Assembly: GCA_019237945.1 (NCBI GenBank)
Contig: JAFAOG010000171.1
Location: 1 to 43,464 of the forward strand
Direction: 5' to 3'
From: Deltaproteobacteria bacterium
GTDB lineage: Bacteria > Myxococcota_A > Polyangia > Haliangiales > Haliangiaceae
DNA: 43,464 nucleotides
Both the position numbers and the translations under genes were made by a program. Of the stretch, positions 26,392 to 36,155 are shown one piece after another. The notes below the pieces were generated by a model. That model saw only the letters and a program-made list of their open reading frames with translations, was not told the origin of the DNA and ran no database searches. How positions within the stretch are numbered: position 1 is the first letter of the stretch; each line of letters opens with the position of its first letter.

Positions 26392-27642
26392 TCACCTGCC
26401 GCGGGCGCCGATGTCGCGACGGACCTGCTTGCCGGGCAGCTCGATCGCATCGACGACCGCGTACGCGCGCTCGCGCGCCTGATCGACCGACACGCCGAGG
26501 GCGGTCACGCCGAGCACGCGGCCGCCCGCCGTCACGAGCGCGCCGTCCTTCTCGGCGGTGCCGGCGTGGAACACGATCACGTCATCGGACGATGGCGCGA
26601 GGTTCCGGATCGGGTCGCCGACCTTCACGGTGCCGGGATAGCCGGCGGACGCGACGACGACGCACACCGCGACGCGCGCATCGCTCATGATCACGCCGTG
26701 CGGCAGCGCGCCGTTGGCCGCGCCGAGCAGCACCGCGCCGAGATCGCCGACCAGGCGCGCCATGATCGGCTGCGTCTCGGGATCGCCGAACCGGCAGTTG
26801 TACTCGAGCAGCCACGGGGCGCCGGCCGCGTCGACCATGACGCCCGCGTAGAGCACGCCGCGATAATCGATGCCATCCTCGTGGAGGCCGCGCACGGTCG
26901 GCTCGAGGATCTCGTGCTTGATGCGCGTCATCAGATCTTCGCTCGTCCATGCGGGCGACACCGTGCCCATGCCGCCGGTGTTCGGGCCCTGATCGCCATC
27001 GAAGATCGTCTTGTGATCCTCGACCGCGGGCAGCACTTCGAGCGTCTTGCCATCGGTCAGCGCGAGCACGCTGACCTCGCGACCGATGATCTGCTGCTCG
27101 ACGATCACGGTCTTGCCGGCATCGCCGAACCGCCGCGCCTCGAGCATCTCGCGCACCGTCTGCTGCGCTTCGGCCGCATCGCGCGCGACGACGACGCCCT
27201 TGCCGGCCGCGAGCCCGTCGGCCTTGATCACGACCTTGCCGAGCCGCTCGATCGCCGCGTTCGCGGCCTCGACGGTCGAGCAGATCTCGAACGGCGCGGT
27301 CGGGATGCGATGCCGCGCGAAGAACTCCTTCGAGAACGCCTTGCTGCCTTCGAGCCGCGCGCCGCTCGCGCCCGGTCCGAACACGGCGAGGCCCTTCGCC
27401 CGCAGCTTGTCGGCGAGCCCCGCGACCAGTGGCGCCTCGGGGCCGACGACGACGAGCGCGACGTTCTCCGCGACCGCGAGCTCGCACAGAGCATCGTGCT
27501 GATCGACGCCGACCGGCACGCACCGCGCGACCTGCGCGATGCCGGGATTGCCGGGCGCCGCGACGATCTCGTGCGCACCGCGTGCGAGCCGCCATGCGAG
27601 CGCGTGCTCGCGACCACCGCTGCCGATGACGAGGATCTTCAT
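26392..27642 (-). CDS. purD: phosphoribosylamine-glycine ligase (GAR synthetase)
   Basis: Second enzyme of purine synthesis: joins glycine to 5-phosphoribosylamine using ATP. 416 residues, normal length. It begins [20 protein letters not shown], diagnostic for PurD, and has the ATP-grasp core: [35 protein letters not shown] (nucleotide binding), [12 protein letters not shown] and [14 protein letters not shown]. All expected motifs are intact. It lies 12 bases downstream of purH and 12 bases upstream of a DUF1015 gene, so a shared transcript is likely. Other purine genes are absent from the window, so the pathway is dispersed. Confidence 0.97.
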   Translation of the reverse strand: MKILVIGSGGREHALAWRLARGAHEIVAAPGNPGIAQVARCVPVGVDQHDALCELAVAENVALVVVGPEAPLVAGLADKLRAKGLAVFGPGASGARLEGSKAFSKEFFARHRIPTAPFEICSTVEAANAAIERLGKVVIKADGLAAGKGVVVARDAAEAQQTVREMLEARRFGDAGKTVIVEQQIIGREVSVLALTDGKTLEVLPAVEDHKTIFDGDQGPNTGGMGTVSPAWTSEDLMTRIKHEILEPTVRGLHEDGIDYRGVLYAGVMVDAAGAPWLLEYNCRFGDPETQPIMARLVGDLGAVLLGAANGALPHGVIMSDARVAVCVVVASAGYPGTVKVGDPIRNLAPSSDDVIVFHAGTAEKDGALVTAGGRVLGVTALGVSVDQARERAYAVVDAIELPGKQVRRDIGARGR

Positions 27643-27654
27643 GAGGCCCTGCTC

Positions 27655-29247
27655 TCAGTGACGGAAGTGGCGCATGCCGGTGAACAGCATCGCGAGCTTG
27701 TGCTCGTTCGCCGCGGTGATCACTTCCTCGTCGCGCACGGAGCCGCCGGGCTGGACGATCGACGTCGCGCCCGCCGCCGCGAGCACGTCGACGCCGTCGC
27801 GGAACGGGAAGAATGCGTCGCTCGCGACCGCCGAGCCCTTGAGCTTGTCGCCGGCCTTGCGCTCGCAGATCTTCACGGACTCGACGCGGTTCATCTGGCC
27901 GGCGCCGATCGCGAGCGTCGCGCCGTCCTTCGCGAACACGATCGCGTTCGACTTGACGTGCTTCGCGACGCGCCACGCGAACGCGAGGTCACGCCGCTCG
28001 GCGTCGGTCGGCGCGCGCTCGGTCGCGAGCTTCGCCATCGCGAGATCGACCATCCCGTAGTCGACGTTCTGCACCAGCGCGCCGCCCGCGATCGTGCGAA
28101 TCGACCACGCCTCGTCGTCGCTCGGCGAGGACCACACGCCCTTCGCGGCGACCAGCCGGAGGTTCTTCTTCGTCGCGAGGATGTCGCGCGCCGCCGCCGA
28201 GTAGCCCGGCGCGACGATGCACTCGAGGAACGTCTCGACGAAGTGCTTCGCGAGCGCCTCGTCGACCTCGCGATTGACCGCGACGATGCCGCCGAACGCG
28301 CTGGTCGCATCCGCCTCGCGCGCGCGCAGGTACGTCGCCGCGAGGTCGTCGCCCGTCGACACGCCGCACGGGTTGTTGTGCTTGACGATCACCGCCGCGG
28401 GCTGCGTGAACTCGAGCACGAGGCCGAGCGCCGCATCGAGGTCGAGGATGTTGTTGTACGAGAGCTGCTTGCCGCCAAGCACCTCGGCCGCCGCGATCGT
28501 CGGGCGCTTGCTGCCGCGCGCGAGCGGTGACTTCGCATCCGCGTAGAACGCCGCCTTCTGGTGCGGGTTCTCGCCGTAGCGCAGCTCGTAGAGCCGCTGC
28601 CACTGCACGCTCAGCGTATCGGGCAGCTGGCGCCGCACCGGCTGCTCGTGGCGCGCGCTCGCGGCCGCATCGTCGATCGACGACAGGTACGCCGCGATCG
28701 CGCCGTCGTACGCCGCCGTGTGCGCGAACGCCTTGCGCGCGAGCTGGAGCCGGCGCACCGCGCTCACTTCCTTCGTCGCGCGCAGATCGCTGATCACGCC
28801 CGCGTAGTCATCGGGGTCGACGACCACCGCGACGCGCTCGTGGTTCTTCGCGGCCGAGCGCAGCATCGACGGGCCGCCGATGTCGATGTTCTCGATCGCC
28901 TCGTCGAACGGAACGCCCTTGGCGATCGTCGCCTCGAACGGATACAGGTTGACGACGACGAGATCGATCGGCTCGATCGCGTGCTTGTCCATCTCGGCGC
29001 GATGCTGCTCGGTGTCCCGCCCGAGCAGACCGCCGTGGATGCGTGGATGCAGCGTCTTGACGCGGCCGTCGAGGATCTCCGGCGCGCCGGTGTGCTCCGA
29101 GACCTGCTTGACCTTCACCCCCGCGGCCGACAGCGCAGCCGCCGTTCCCCCCGTCGACAGGATCTCGACACCGAGCTCGACCAGGACCTTCGCCAGCTCG
29201 ACGACGCCCCGCTTCTCCGAAACCGAAATCAGTGCGCGGCGGACCAT
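27655..29247 (-). CDS. purH: bifunctional AICAR transformylase / IMP cyclohydrolase
   Basis: Carries out the last two steps of IMP synthesis. 530 residues. The N-terminal MGS-like IMP cyclohydrolase domain (about 1-190) starts [20 protein letters not shown] and contains [15 protein letters not shown] and [15 protein letters not shown]. The transformylase domain follows, with [13 protein letters not shown], the catalytic [30 protein letters not shown] and LRLVAAKG, ending in [12 protein letters not shown] and [11 protein letters not shown]. All canonical motifs are present. The ATG at 29247 lies 19 bases after the region-4 protein gene. There is no sign of a purine riboswitch or long leader before it. 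Confidence 0.97.
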   Translation of the reverse strand: MVRRALISVSEKRGVVELAKVLVELGVEILSTGGTAAALSAAGVKVKQVSEHTGAPEILDGRVKTLHPRIHGGLLGRDTEQHRAEMDKHAIEPIDLVVVNLYPFEATIAKGVPFDEAIENIDIGGPSMLRSAAKNHERVAVVVDPDDYAGVISDLRATKEVSAVRRLQLARKAFAHTAAYDGAIAAYLSSIDDAAASARHEQPVRRQLPDTLSVQWQRLYELRYGENPHQKAAFYADAKSPLARGSKRPTIAAAEVLGGKQLSYNNILDLDAALGLVLEFTQPAAVIVKHNNPCGVSTGDDLAATYLRAREADATSAFGGIVAVNREVDEALAKHFVETFLECIVAPGYSAAARDILATKKNLRLVAAKGVWSSPSDDEAWSIRTIAGGALVQNVDYGMVDLAMAKLATERAPTDAERRDLAFAWRVAKHVKSNAIVFAKDGATLAIGAGQMNRVESVKICERKAGDKLKGSAVASDAFFPFRDGVDVLAAAGATSIVQPGGSVRDEEVITAANEHKLAMLFTGMRHFRH

Positions 29248-29266
29248 GCCGCGCGTATACCACTGA

Positions 29267-29857
<591 letters not shown>

Positions 29858-29895
29858 GAAAACTCCTCGGGTGGGGGCGGCGCGGGTTACCGCCC

Positions 29896-30621
<726 letters not shown>

Positions 30622-30697
30622 GCGCGCGGCACCAGCCGCTGCGTCGTCTTCCCCCTGCGTCCGTCGCTGTGAGATCCAGTTTCCGACGAGGTACAGT

Positions 30698-30710
30698 CAC
30701 GATATTCGTG
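30698..30710. promoter_or_regulatory. candidate operator palindrome over the merR -10 element
   Basis: CACGATATTCGTG: perfect 5-base arms around a TAT centre, overlapping the -10 hexamer of the promoter at 30699-30727. A direct repeat ACGATAT recurs at 30727-30733, exactly 28 bases later. Confidence 0.4.
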
Positions 30711-30727
30711 TGAATGGAATCGGTCAA
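30699..30727 (-). promoter_or_regulatory. sigma-70-like promoter of the merR-purHD operon
   Basis: On the minus strand: TTGACC (30727-30722), a 17-base spacer, TATCGT (30704-30699). The -35 matches the consensus at five of six positions, the -10 at four of six, with ideal spacing. A second TTGACT lies at 30751-30746 without a good -10. Transcription would start near 30692, giving a leader of about 70 bases to ATG 30621. Confidence 0.55.
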
Positions 30728-30820
30728 CGATATCCAACGCGAAAGAGTCAACTTTTTACCTGGGTCTCTGTTCAGGTTCTCCGGATTGCCCTCCCCTCGC
30801 GCCGATCACCGCGATCGCGC

Positions 30821-30826
30821 TAGCGT
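30821..30826 (+). promoter_or_regulatory. candidate -10 element of the secreted protein gene at 30835
   Basis: TAGCGT, eight bases before GTG 30835; the same hexamer precedes the GNAT gene at 23973-23978. Confidence 0.35.
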
Positions 30827-30834
30827 CACCGTCG

Positions 30835-31725
30835 GTGAAGAGGCTCGCTTCGATCGCGTTCGTCGTCGGCATCGCGACGTTCGCGCGCGCGGAGCTCGAG
30901 AACTCGATCTACACATCGAAGACGGAAAAGCTCCGACTCGTCGTGCCGCGCGGCTGGCGCGCGACGGATCAACCGAGCTACCCGGGCCTCTTGCTCTGGA
31001 TGATGCGAAGCGAACCGGAAGGCCGCATCGTCCTGACGAGCGAGCCGTTCACGCGCGACGTCTACTGCTCGTGGCCCGTGCGCTGCCAGATGATCCGCGA
31101 TTCACTTCCCGCGAAAGCAGCCTGCGCGCTCGGCAGCAAGCTCGCCGGTCAACGCGTCCGCGTCGGCCCGGTGCAAGGCGGCCCGAAGGAAAACGAAGAC
31201 GCCGGCCTCCCGAGCGTGTGGTTCGAGTACGACGATGGCCACCACTTCCTGCGCCAGGCGATCGCGATCGATGAAGACCACGTCGTCTCGCTCGTCCTCT
31301 CCACACCGTCGATCGAGGCGCGCAACGCGAACGTGCGCGCGTTCGACCAGGCACTGCGCACGCTGCGCCCGCTCACGCCGGAAGAGCTCGGCGTCGCGCC
31401 ACCGGCGCCTGCGCTGGGTTCCGCGGTCTCGCCGGCGCGCGCGGCCGCAGTCGGCATCGGGCCGACGATGACGGCCGGCTCGGCCGCCGGCTCGGCCACC
31501 GGCGCAGGCACAGGCTCGGCGGCAGGCGCGGGCTCGGGTGCCGCCTCGCCGGCTGGTTCGGGTGCCGGTGCGTCCGTCGACGCGGGCTCGGCGAGCGGCC
31601 CGACGCCAATTCCGTTCGCCGGCTCCGACGCGGGCTCCGCCGCACCGCCGCCGCCCGGGACGCCGAGCTACCAGTCCGCGCCGCCGCCGCGTATCGAGCC
31701 GGTCGGCGCGTGCCCGCGCAAATGA
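30835..31725 (+). CDS. secreted protein with Ala/Gly/Ser-rich C-terminus
   Basis: 296 residues. Cleavable signal peptide MKRLASIAFVVGIATFARA, then a globular domain to about residue 180 that starts YTSKTEKLRLVVPRGWRAT, a phrase common in myxobacterial exported proteins of unknown role, with Cys pairs in VYCSWPVRCQM. From about residue 190 the sequence is low-complexity GSAAGSATGAGTGSAAGAGS and Pro-rich, likely a disordered spacer. No enzyme motif is seen. It starts at GTG 30835, and its TGA overlaps the ATG of the PIG-L-type gene, so the two are translated together. Confidence 0.7.
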   Translation: MKRLASIAFVVGIATFARAELENSIYTSKTEKLRLVVPRGWRATDQPSYPGLLLWMMRSEPEGRIVLTSEPFTRDVYCSWPVRCQMIRDSLPAKAACALGSKLAGQRVRVGPVQGGPKENEDAGLPSVWFEYDDGHHFLRQAIAIDEDHVVSLVLSTPSIEARNANVRAFDQALRTLRPLTPEELGVAPPAPALGSAVSPARAAAVGIGPTMTAGSAAGSATGAGTGSAAGAGSGAASPAGSGAGASVDAGSASGPTPIPFAGSDAGSAAPPPPGTPSYQSAPPPRIEPVGACPRK

Positions 31726-33098
31726 TGTGGCGACTCGCGCTGCTCGCGCTCCTCGGCTCGTGCGGCGACAACCGCGGGCCGTGCACGGATCACAGCGCGC
31801 CGCCAACGCCGGTGCCGTGTCCGTCGGGAACCTGCGTCGACGTCCATGTCGTCGCGCACGAGGACGACGACCTGTTGTTCATGAACCCCGACATCGCGGG
31901 CGAGCTCGCGGGGGGCCATCGCGTCGTCGTCATCTACGTGACGGCCGGGGAGCTCGACGATCCAGCGCACGAGTCCTACTGGCACGCGCGCGAGCAAGGC
32001 ATGCGCGACGCGTACGCGTACATGCTGCACGGCGCGACGTGGAACGTGTCGCCCGACGCGATCGCCGGCCTGAGCTTCGCCACCGATCGCGCCGGCCCCG
32101 TCACGCTCGTGTTCCTTCGCCTCGGCGACCTGCAGACGCAGTGCCTCTGGGAAGACGCGAACGGCTGCAGCGACATCGACGCGCATCCCGTCGCGCCGCC
32201 GTACCTCGCCGCGACGAAAGCCTGCACGCTCTGCACGCCGCAGGTCGCAACGCAGCAGATCACGCGCAGTCAGCTGATCGACGTGCTCGCGCAGCTGATG
32301 ACACGCGAAGGCGCGACGCGCGTCGCTACGCTCGACTCGACGGCCTTGCACTTCGACGCGCTAGGCGTCGCGTCGAACGGCTACACGGAATACTGGGACC
32401 ACTACTTCACCGGCCTGTTCGCGACCGCGGCCGCGGCGCGTGCCGGCGTCCCGCAGCTCGCGAGCTACCGCGCCTACACGGTCTCGCACTCGCCGCCGAA
32501 CCTCGACCTCAACCAGGCGTGCAGCAAGCTCGACGTGTTCGCGCACTACGCTACCGACGATCCGGCGATCGTGCCCGCCGCCAAGCACGACCGCTTCGCG
32601 AGCTGTCCGAGCTGCTTCTGGCACGACGCATACGGCGTGACCGCCTCCGAGTCATGGCAAACGCGCGAGCTCGTGAGCTCCTCGCTCGTCACGCCGGCGC
32701 ACTTCGCGCTGCGATCCGGCGACGCGTGCATCACATCGTCGCTCGCGCTCGGCGACTGCGCGAACGCCGCGGTGTTCTCGCTCGACGCGGGCCGCGTGAC
32801 AACGACCGGCGGGTGTGTCGCCGTCGCTTCGCCCGGCCACATCGACACACCGGTTCCGCAATGCAACGGCACCCCGTGCCCGCCGGTCCCATCAACCTAC
32901 CCGCCCGATCCCGTGCAGCTCGGTGCGTGCAGCACGCTCTACCTCCTCGACAACGGCCAGATCCGCACGCCGGAGGCGCGCTGCCTGACGGCGAGCAACG
33001 GCGCAGTCACCAGCGACGACTGTCACGCCGAAACGGCGAACGGCCACGTCTCCGATCGGCCGGTCGCCGAGCAGACGTGGCGCGTCGAGTCGCGCTGA
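31722..33098 (+). CDS. PIG-L family deacetylase-like lipoprotein
   Basis: 458 residues. A short signal with the lipobox LGSC precedes a PIG-L/LmbE domain. The zinc motif usually written AHPDDE appears as VVAHEDDDLLF (His46, Asp48 to Asp50), followed by VVVIYVTAGELDDPAH and WHAREQGMRDAYAYML, both standard for the family. A later GVASNGYTEYWDHYF segment may supply the remaining His. Family members are zinc-dependent N-acetyl-glycan deacetylases. The C-terminal third has repeated Cys and Gln/Trp-poor beta segments (GDACITSSLALGDC) that might be a ricin-like or other carbohydrate-binding domain; I am unsure. The ATG at 31722 overlaps the upstream stop; 31725 is also possible. The next gene converges with one stop directly beside the other. 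Confidence 0.75.
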   Translation: MMWRLALLALLGSCGDNRGPCTDHSAPPTPVPCPSGTCVDVHVVAHEDDDLLFMNPDIAGELAGGHRVVVIYVTAGELDDPAHESYWHAREQGMRDAYAYMLHGATWNVSPDAIAGLSFATDRAGPVTLVFLRLGDLQTQCLWEDANGCSDIDAHPVAPPYLAATKACTLCTPQVATQQITRSQLIDVLAQLMTREGATRVATLDSTALHFDALGVASNGYTEYWDHYFTGLFATAAAARAGVPQLASYRAYTVSHSPPNLDLNQACSKLDVFAHYATDDPAIVPAAKHDRFASCPSCFWHDAYGVTASESWQTRELVSSSLVTPAHFALRSGDACITSSLALGDCANAAVFSLDAGRVTTTGGCVAVASPGHIDTPVPQCNGTPCPPVPSTYPPDPVQLGACSTLYLLDNGQIRTPEARCLTASNGAVTSDDCHAETANGHVSDRPVAEQTWRVESR

Positions 33099-33836
33099 CT
33101 ACCAGTTCATGCCGATCGTCGCGCCGGTGCGGTGGTTGCCGTCCGGGTCGGGCATGAAGAAGAAGTGGATGGGCACCTGGATCGCGCCGGCCATCGGCGT
33201 CCAGCCGGCGGCGATGACCGCGTGCGACGGCGCGACCGAGTCGGGAATCACGTTGACGCCGACGCCGAGCTGAAAGCTGCGGTTGAACTCGAAGCCGAGC
33301 AGACCGCTGGCGCCCGGGATGAACTTCGACTGCTCGAGACCGGCGACGGTGACGTTGCCGACCATCAGGACGTTGAGCCACGAGTGGCCGACGATCCGGT
33401 AGAACGCCTCGTAGCCGAGCAGCATCATGAACGGCGACTTGAGGCCGAACTCGTCCTTGAGCGACTTCGTGTTGTTGTCGCGCGTCATCTTGTCGTAGTT
33501 CGAGATGACCATGCCGCCGAGGCGGAAGCCGTGCGAGAAGCGGCGGCCGACCGGGGCGTGCCAGCTGCCGTCGTCGGCGTCGGCGTCGGTCGACAGCGTC
33601 GGGGCGGGCGCGAGGCCGGTGGCCGCGGGCGCGACGGCCGGCTGCGCCTGGACGACGATCGTGGTCGGCGCGGGTGCGGGCGCCGCCTGCGGCGCGGCAA
33701 CGACGACCGGAATCTGCCCGCCCGGCTGGATCGTGCATGGCTGGTTGCACGGGGGCGGCGCGTCGGAGGGCGACGGCGCGGGCTGCGCGGAGGCGACGGC
33801 GGTGAGGCTGACGAGGACGGCGAGGATGGTCTTCAT
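33099..33836 (-). CDS. secreted or outer-membrane protein, Ala/Pro-rich N-terminal region
   Basis: 245 residues. Signal peptide MKTILAVLVSLTAVASAQP, then about 70 residues rich in Pro, Ala, Gln and Val, then a region from about residue 95 with alternating hydrophobic and polar strands (FRLGGMVISNYDKM, LLGFEFNRSFQLGVGVNVIP, AIQVPIHFFFMPDPDG) ending in an aromatic residue (MNW). This is the pattern of a small outer-membrane beta-barrel. No family is recognised. An AAAGGAAAG ribosome binding site precedes ATG 33836, so it has a leader, unlike the genes with hexamers placed next to the start. Confidence 0.65.
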   Translation of the reverse strand: MKTILAVLVSLTAVASAQPAPSPSDAPPPCNQPCTIQPGGQIPVVVAAPQAAPAPAPTTIVVQAQPAVAPAATGLAPAPTLSTDADADDGSWHAPVGRRFSHGFRLGGMVISNYDKMTRDNNTKSLKDEFGLKSPFMMLLGYEAFYRIVGHSWLNVLMVGNVTVAGLEQSKFIPGASGLLGFEFNRSFQLGVGVNVIPDSVAPSHAVIAAGWTPMAGAIQVPIHFFFMPDPDGNHRTGATIGMNW

Positions 33837-33914
33837 GGGGCTTTCCTTTCGTGAAACCGACGATGCAGGGGATAGGGGTGAAATCGCGTGGGGGCGGACG
33901 TGAGCGATGCGTGA

Positions 33915-34727
33915 TCAGGAGGCGGGCAGCTGGAGCGGTACGACGACGGTCATCGCGCGCTGGCTGTCGGGGAACCGCAGCGGGGCGATCGCGGCGCCGA
34001 TGCACGAGGTCAGCTCGCTATCGGAGCGATCGATGTGGAGGTGGCGGGGAGCCCCGTTGGCGTCGACGGTGATCTCGGCGCGCAGCGCGCCCGTCATCTT
34101 GCCGGCCGCGCAGTGGAGGATCGCGTCGCGCGCGGCGGCGATCGGCGGCACGGGCAGCGCGTACGCGACCTTCGCCTCGGCCGTGCCCGCGTGCGCGACG
34201 AGCGCGCCGCGATAGGGCTCGCTGTCGGGGATGGCGATCGACACGTTGCCCAGCGCATCCGTCTCGCGGCGGAGGCTCGCGCCCGACGGCAGCGCGATGT
34301 CGATCGCCTGGTACGTGGCCGGTTTCGAGCACGTGAGCGCGACCGTGTGATCGAGCCGCAGCTGCTGAGAGACCTGATCGTCGCTCGCCGCGACCGCGAT
34401 GGTGCTGACGAGCAGCGACACCGGCACGACGAGCGGCGCGACCACGGCGCCGAAGAACGCACCGCGCGGATCGTCAGGCGTATGGAACCCGACGTGACGC
34501 GAGCGCGTGACCTCGCTGACCTCGACGATCTGACGTTCGCACGCGAGCGTGTGAGACGCGTGCAGCGTGATGACGCCGCCGCGCACGGTGGACCCGAGCG
34601 TCAAGCCGCGATCGGCGCCCTCGACGACCGCGCCATCGCGCAGGCCGAGCGGGCGCGTCGACGTGTGCGTCTTGGGCACGAATGCGCAGCCGGTCAGCGA
34701 AGCGAGCAGGATGACCTTGATCGACAT
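33915..34727 (-). CDS. lipoprotein with AgmX/TonB-C-like C-terminal domain
   Basis: 270 residues. Signal MSIKVILLASLTGC with lipid Cys14. The middle holds one long hydrophobic stretch (FFGAVVAPLVVPVSLLVSTIAVA). The last 80 residues read LRAEITVDANGAPRHLHIDRSDSELTSCIGAAIAPLRFPDS and end PLQLPAS; this resembles the domain often called AgmX/PglI C-terminal in myxobacterial proteins, with the conserved Cys followed by RFP. The role is unknown; it could take part in envelope or motility complexes but the sequence does not show it. It is divergent from the beta-barrel gene at 34870, with inverted repeats in the shared promoter region. Confidence 0.65.
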   Translation of the reverse strand: MSIKVILLASLTGCAFVPKTHTSTRPLGLRDGAVVEGADRGLTLGSTVRGGVITLHASHTLACERQIVEVSEVTRSRHVGFHTPDDPRGAFFGAVVAPLVVPVSLLVSTIAVAASDDQVSQQLRLDHTVALTCSKPATYQAIDIALPSGASLRRETDALGNVSIAIPDSEPYRGALVAHAGTAEAKVAYALPVPPIAAARDAILHCAAGKMTGALRAEITVDANGAPRHLHIDRSDSELTSCIGAAIAPLRFPDSQRAMTVVVPLQLPAS

Positions 34728-34781
34728 GCCGACAGGCTGACCGGAACGCGCGTGACATCGCCTGGCGACGCGCGTGAACGA

Positions 34782-34815
34782 CGCGTGATCTGGCCGTTCC
34801 TCGTCGGATCACGCG
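34782..34815. repeat. inverted repeat in the divergent promoter region
   Basis: CGCGTGATC at 34782-34790 is perfectly repeated in inverse orientation at 34807-34815, with a 16-base loop. GCGCGTGA units occur twice more just to the left, and TTCACGC units twice to the right. It could be an operator cluster between the genes at 34727 and 34870. Confidence 0.45.
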
Positions 34816-34869
34816 GGCTTCACGCCGGCCCGCGGGCACCTTCACGCGGACCTCGGGCTTCATGAAGGC

Positions 34870-35910
34870 ATGAAGACCGCGCTCGCCCTGCTCCTCCTCG
34901 CATCGACCGCATCTGCCGATCCGGCCGCACACGAGGTTGTCCGCGTGCGCGAGCTCGTGCCGACCTGCGTCGTCATCGACGCCGAGCACGATGCGCTGCT
35001 GCCCGACGAACGCCCGATCGCGGCGCGCACGCTCGCGCGCGTGCTCGAGCAAGCCGACGTCCTCGTCGTCGAGACCGGCTGCGCCGACACGTACACCGTG
35101 CGCCACGAGCGCGCGCCCGACGGCCTGATCGTTCATGTGACCAGCCCGCGCGGCGCCCGCCGTCTGCACGCGGCGAATGTCGGCGCGCTCGGCGCCGCGT
35201 ACCGCGACGCGGTCAACAGCCTGTACGCGGCGACCGATGCGCCGGCGATGCGTCGCGATGTGCCGGCCGCCGCGCCGGCGAATGCGACGGACACAGCGGC
35301 GGTCGCGAGCGTGCCGGCCGCCGCACCGTCATCGCTGACGGAGGGGCTCGTCGCCCTGCCCGCCGATGGCGCACCGTCGCAGGTGCCGGTCGTCGATACC
35401 TTCGCCGAGCCCGCGCCGGCGGTCGACCTCGGCAAGCGTGTGCCCGGCGCCGGTGGCGTGATGTGGTACGGCTCGCTCGGCTTCGCGCCGGTGCTCAATG
35501 GCGATACGGCGACGTCGTTCGGCGTCGGCCTGCGCTTCGAGCAGTCGGCGTCGCTGCTCGAGCTCGGCGCCGATCTGTACAGCAGCGGCGACGGCTCGCA
35601 GCCCGTGCGAGGCCAGCGCCTGAACGCGCGCCTGATGAAGGTCCTGTCGCCGGACTCCTCGATCTCGCCCTACGTCGGCGGCGGCCTCGCGATCGGCAAC
35701 GCGACGATCACCGGCCAGTACGCGACGTACAGCGGCAGCGGCATCGAGACGGACGCGGCGTTCGGGATGGACTTCGCGCGCGACCACCGCGGCGTGCGGC
35801 TGTTCGCGGAGCTCGCGCTGGTGGCGCCGCTGTATGCGCTGACCCAGACGGAGACCGGCGCGAGTCAGTGGTCGCCGAGCGCGCTGTTTCGCGTCGGCCT
35901 CGGCAAGTAG
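34870..35910 (+). CDS. outer-membrane beta-barrel protein with N-terminal periplasmic domain
   Basis: 346 residues. Signal peptide MKTALALLLLASTASA; residues about 20-115 form a small alpha/beta domain with two Cys (PTCVVIDAEHD, VETGCADTY) reminiscent of periplasmic nucleotide-fold modules; then an Ala/Pro spacer of about 70 residues; then a C-terminal barrel with alternating strands (WYGSLGFAPVL, SFGVGLRFEQSASLLELGADLYSS, SPYVGGGLAIGNATI, RGVRLFAELALVAPLY) and a final FRVGLGK. Similar architectures are frequent in myxobacteria. It is convergent with the murein endopeptidase gene across a repeat-rich gap. Confidence 0.65.
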   Translation: MKTALALLLLASTASADPAAHEVVRVRELVPTCVVIDAEHDALLPDERPIAARTLARVLEQADVLVVETGCADTYTVRHERAPDGLIVHVTSPRGARRLHAANVGALGAAYRDAVNSLYAATDAPAMRRDVPAAAPANATDTAAVASVPAAAPSSLTEGLVALPADGAPSQVPVVDTFAEPAPAVDLGKRVPGAGGVMWYGSLGFAPVLNGDTATSFGVGLRFEQSASLLELGADLYSSGDGSQPVRGQRLNARLMKVLSPDSSISPYVGGGLAIGNATITGQYATYSGSGIETDAAFGMDFARDHRGVRLFAELALVAPLYALTQTETGASQWSPSALFRVGLGK

Positions 35911-35937
35911 TCGGGCCGCGCCAACTCGATACCAATG

Positions 35938-36050
35938 GCCATTCGTATCGCCATTCGTATGAGAGTGAGCGACCCAAGCCTAGGTGGGCCGGGCGAATCG
36001 GTACGAACCTCCGTCCGAACGCCTATTCGTACGAAGTTGCGGCCCGGCCC
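35938..36050. repeat. intergenic cluster of ATTCGTA direct and inverted repeats
   Basis: GCCATTCGTATC at 35938-35949 is repeated as GCCATTCGTATG at 35950-35961. TTCGTAC at 36026-36032 is inverted to GTACGAA at 36001-36007, and itself lies in the palindrome TTCGTACGAA (36026-36035). The outer arms GGGCCGGGC (35986-35994) and GCCCGGCCC (36042-36050) are perfect inverted copies. The transcript could form a large stem-loop between two convergent genes. Confidence 0.6.
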
Positions 36051-36062
36051 GCCGCACACGTC

Positions 36063-36155
36063 GGCCAGCGAGTGCCAGGCGCGGACGGCCAGCGAGTGCC
36101 AGGCGCGGACGGCCAGCTAGTGCCAGGCGCGGACGGCCAGCTAGTGCCAGGCGCG
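36063..36155. repeat. 24-bp tandem repeat, 3.9 copies, over the end of the murein endopeptidase gene
   Basis: Units start at 36063, 36087, 36111 and 36135 (last one partial). The unit begins GGCCAGCGAGTGCCAGGC and ends GCGGAC. Units 1 and 2 have CGAG where units 3 and 4 have CTAG; on the minus strand this turns a Ser codon (TCG) into the TAG stop used by the endopeptidase gene. Confidence 0.85.

Noticed and set aside
35935-36120. 61-codon + strand frame with repeated IRTxxRT units
   Set aside because: The pattern comes from the DNA repeats; no ribosome site and no support as a protein.
36063-36155. 24-bp repeats as a CRISPR array
   Set aside because: Units follow one another directly with no spacers and lie over a gene end; it is a simple tandem repeat.
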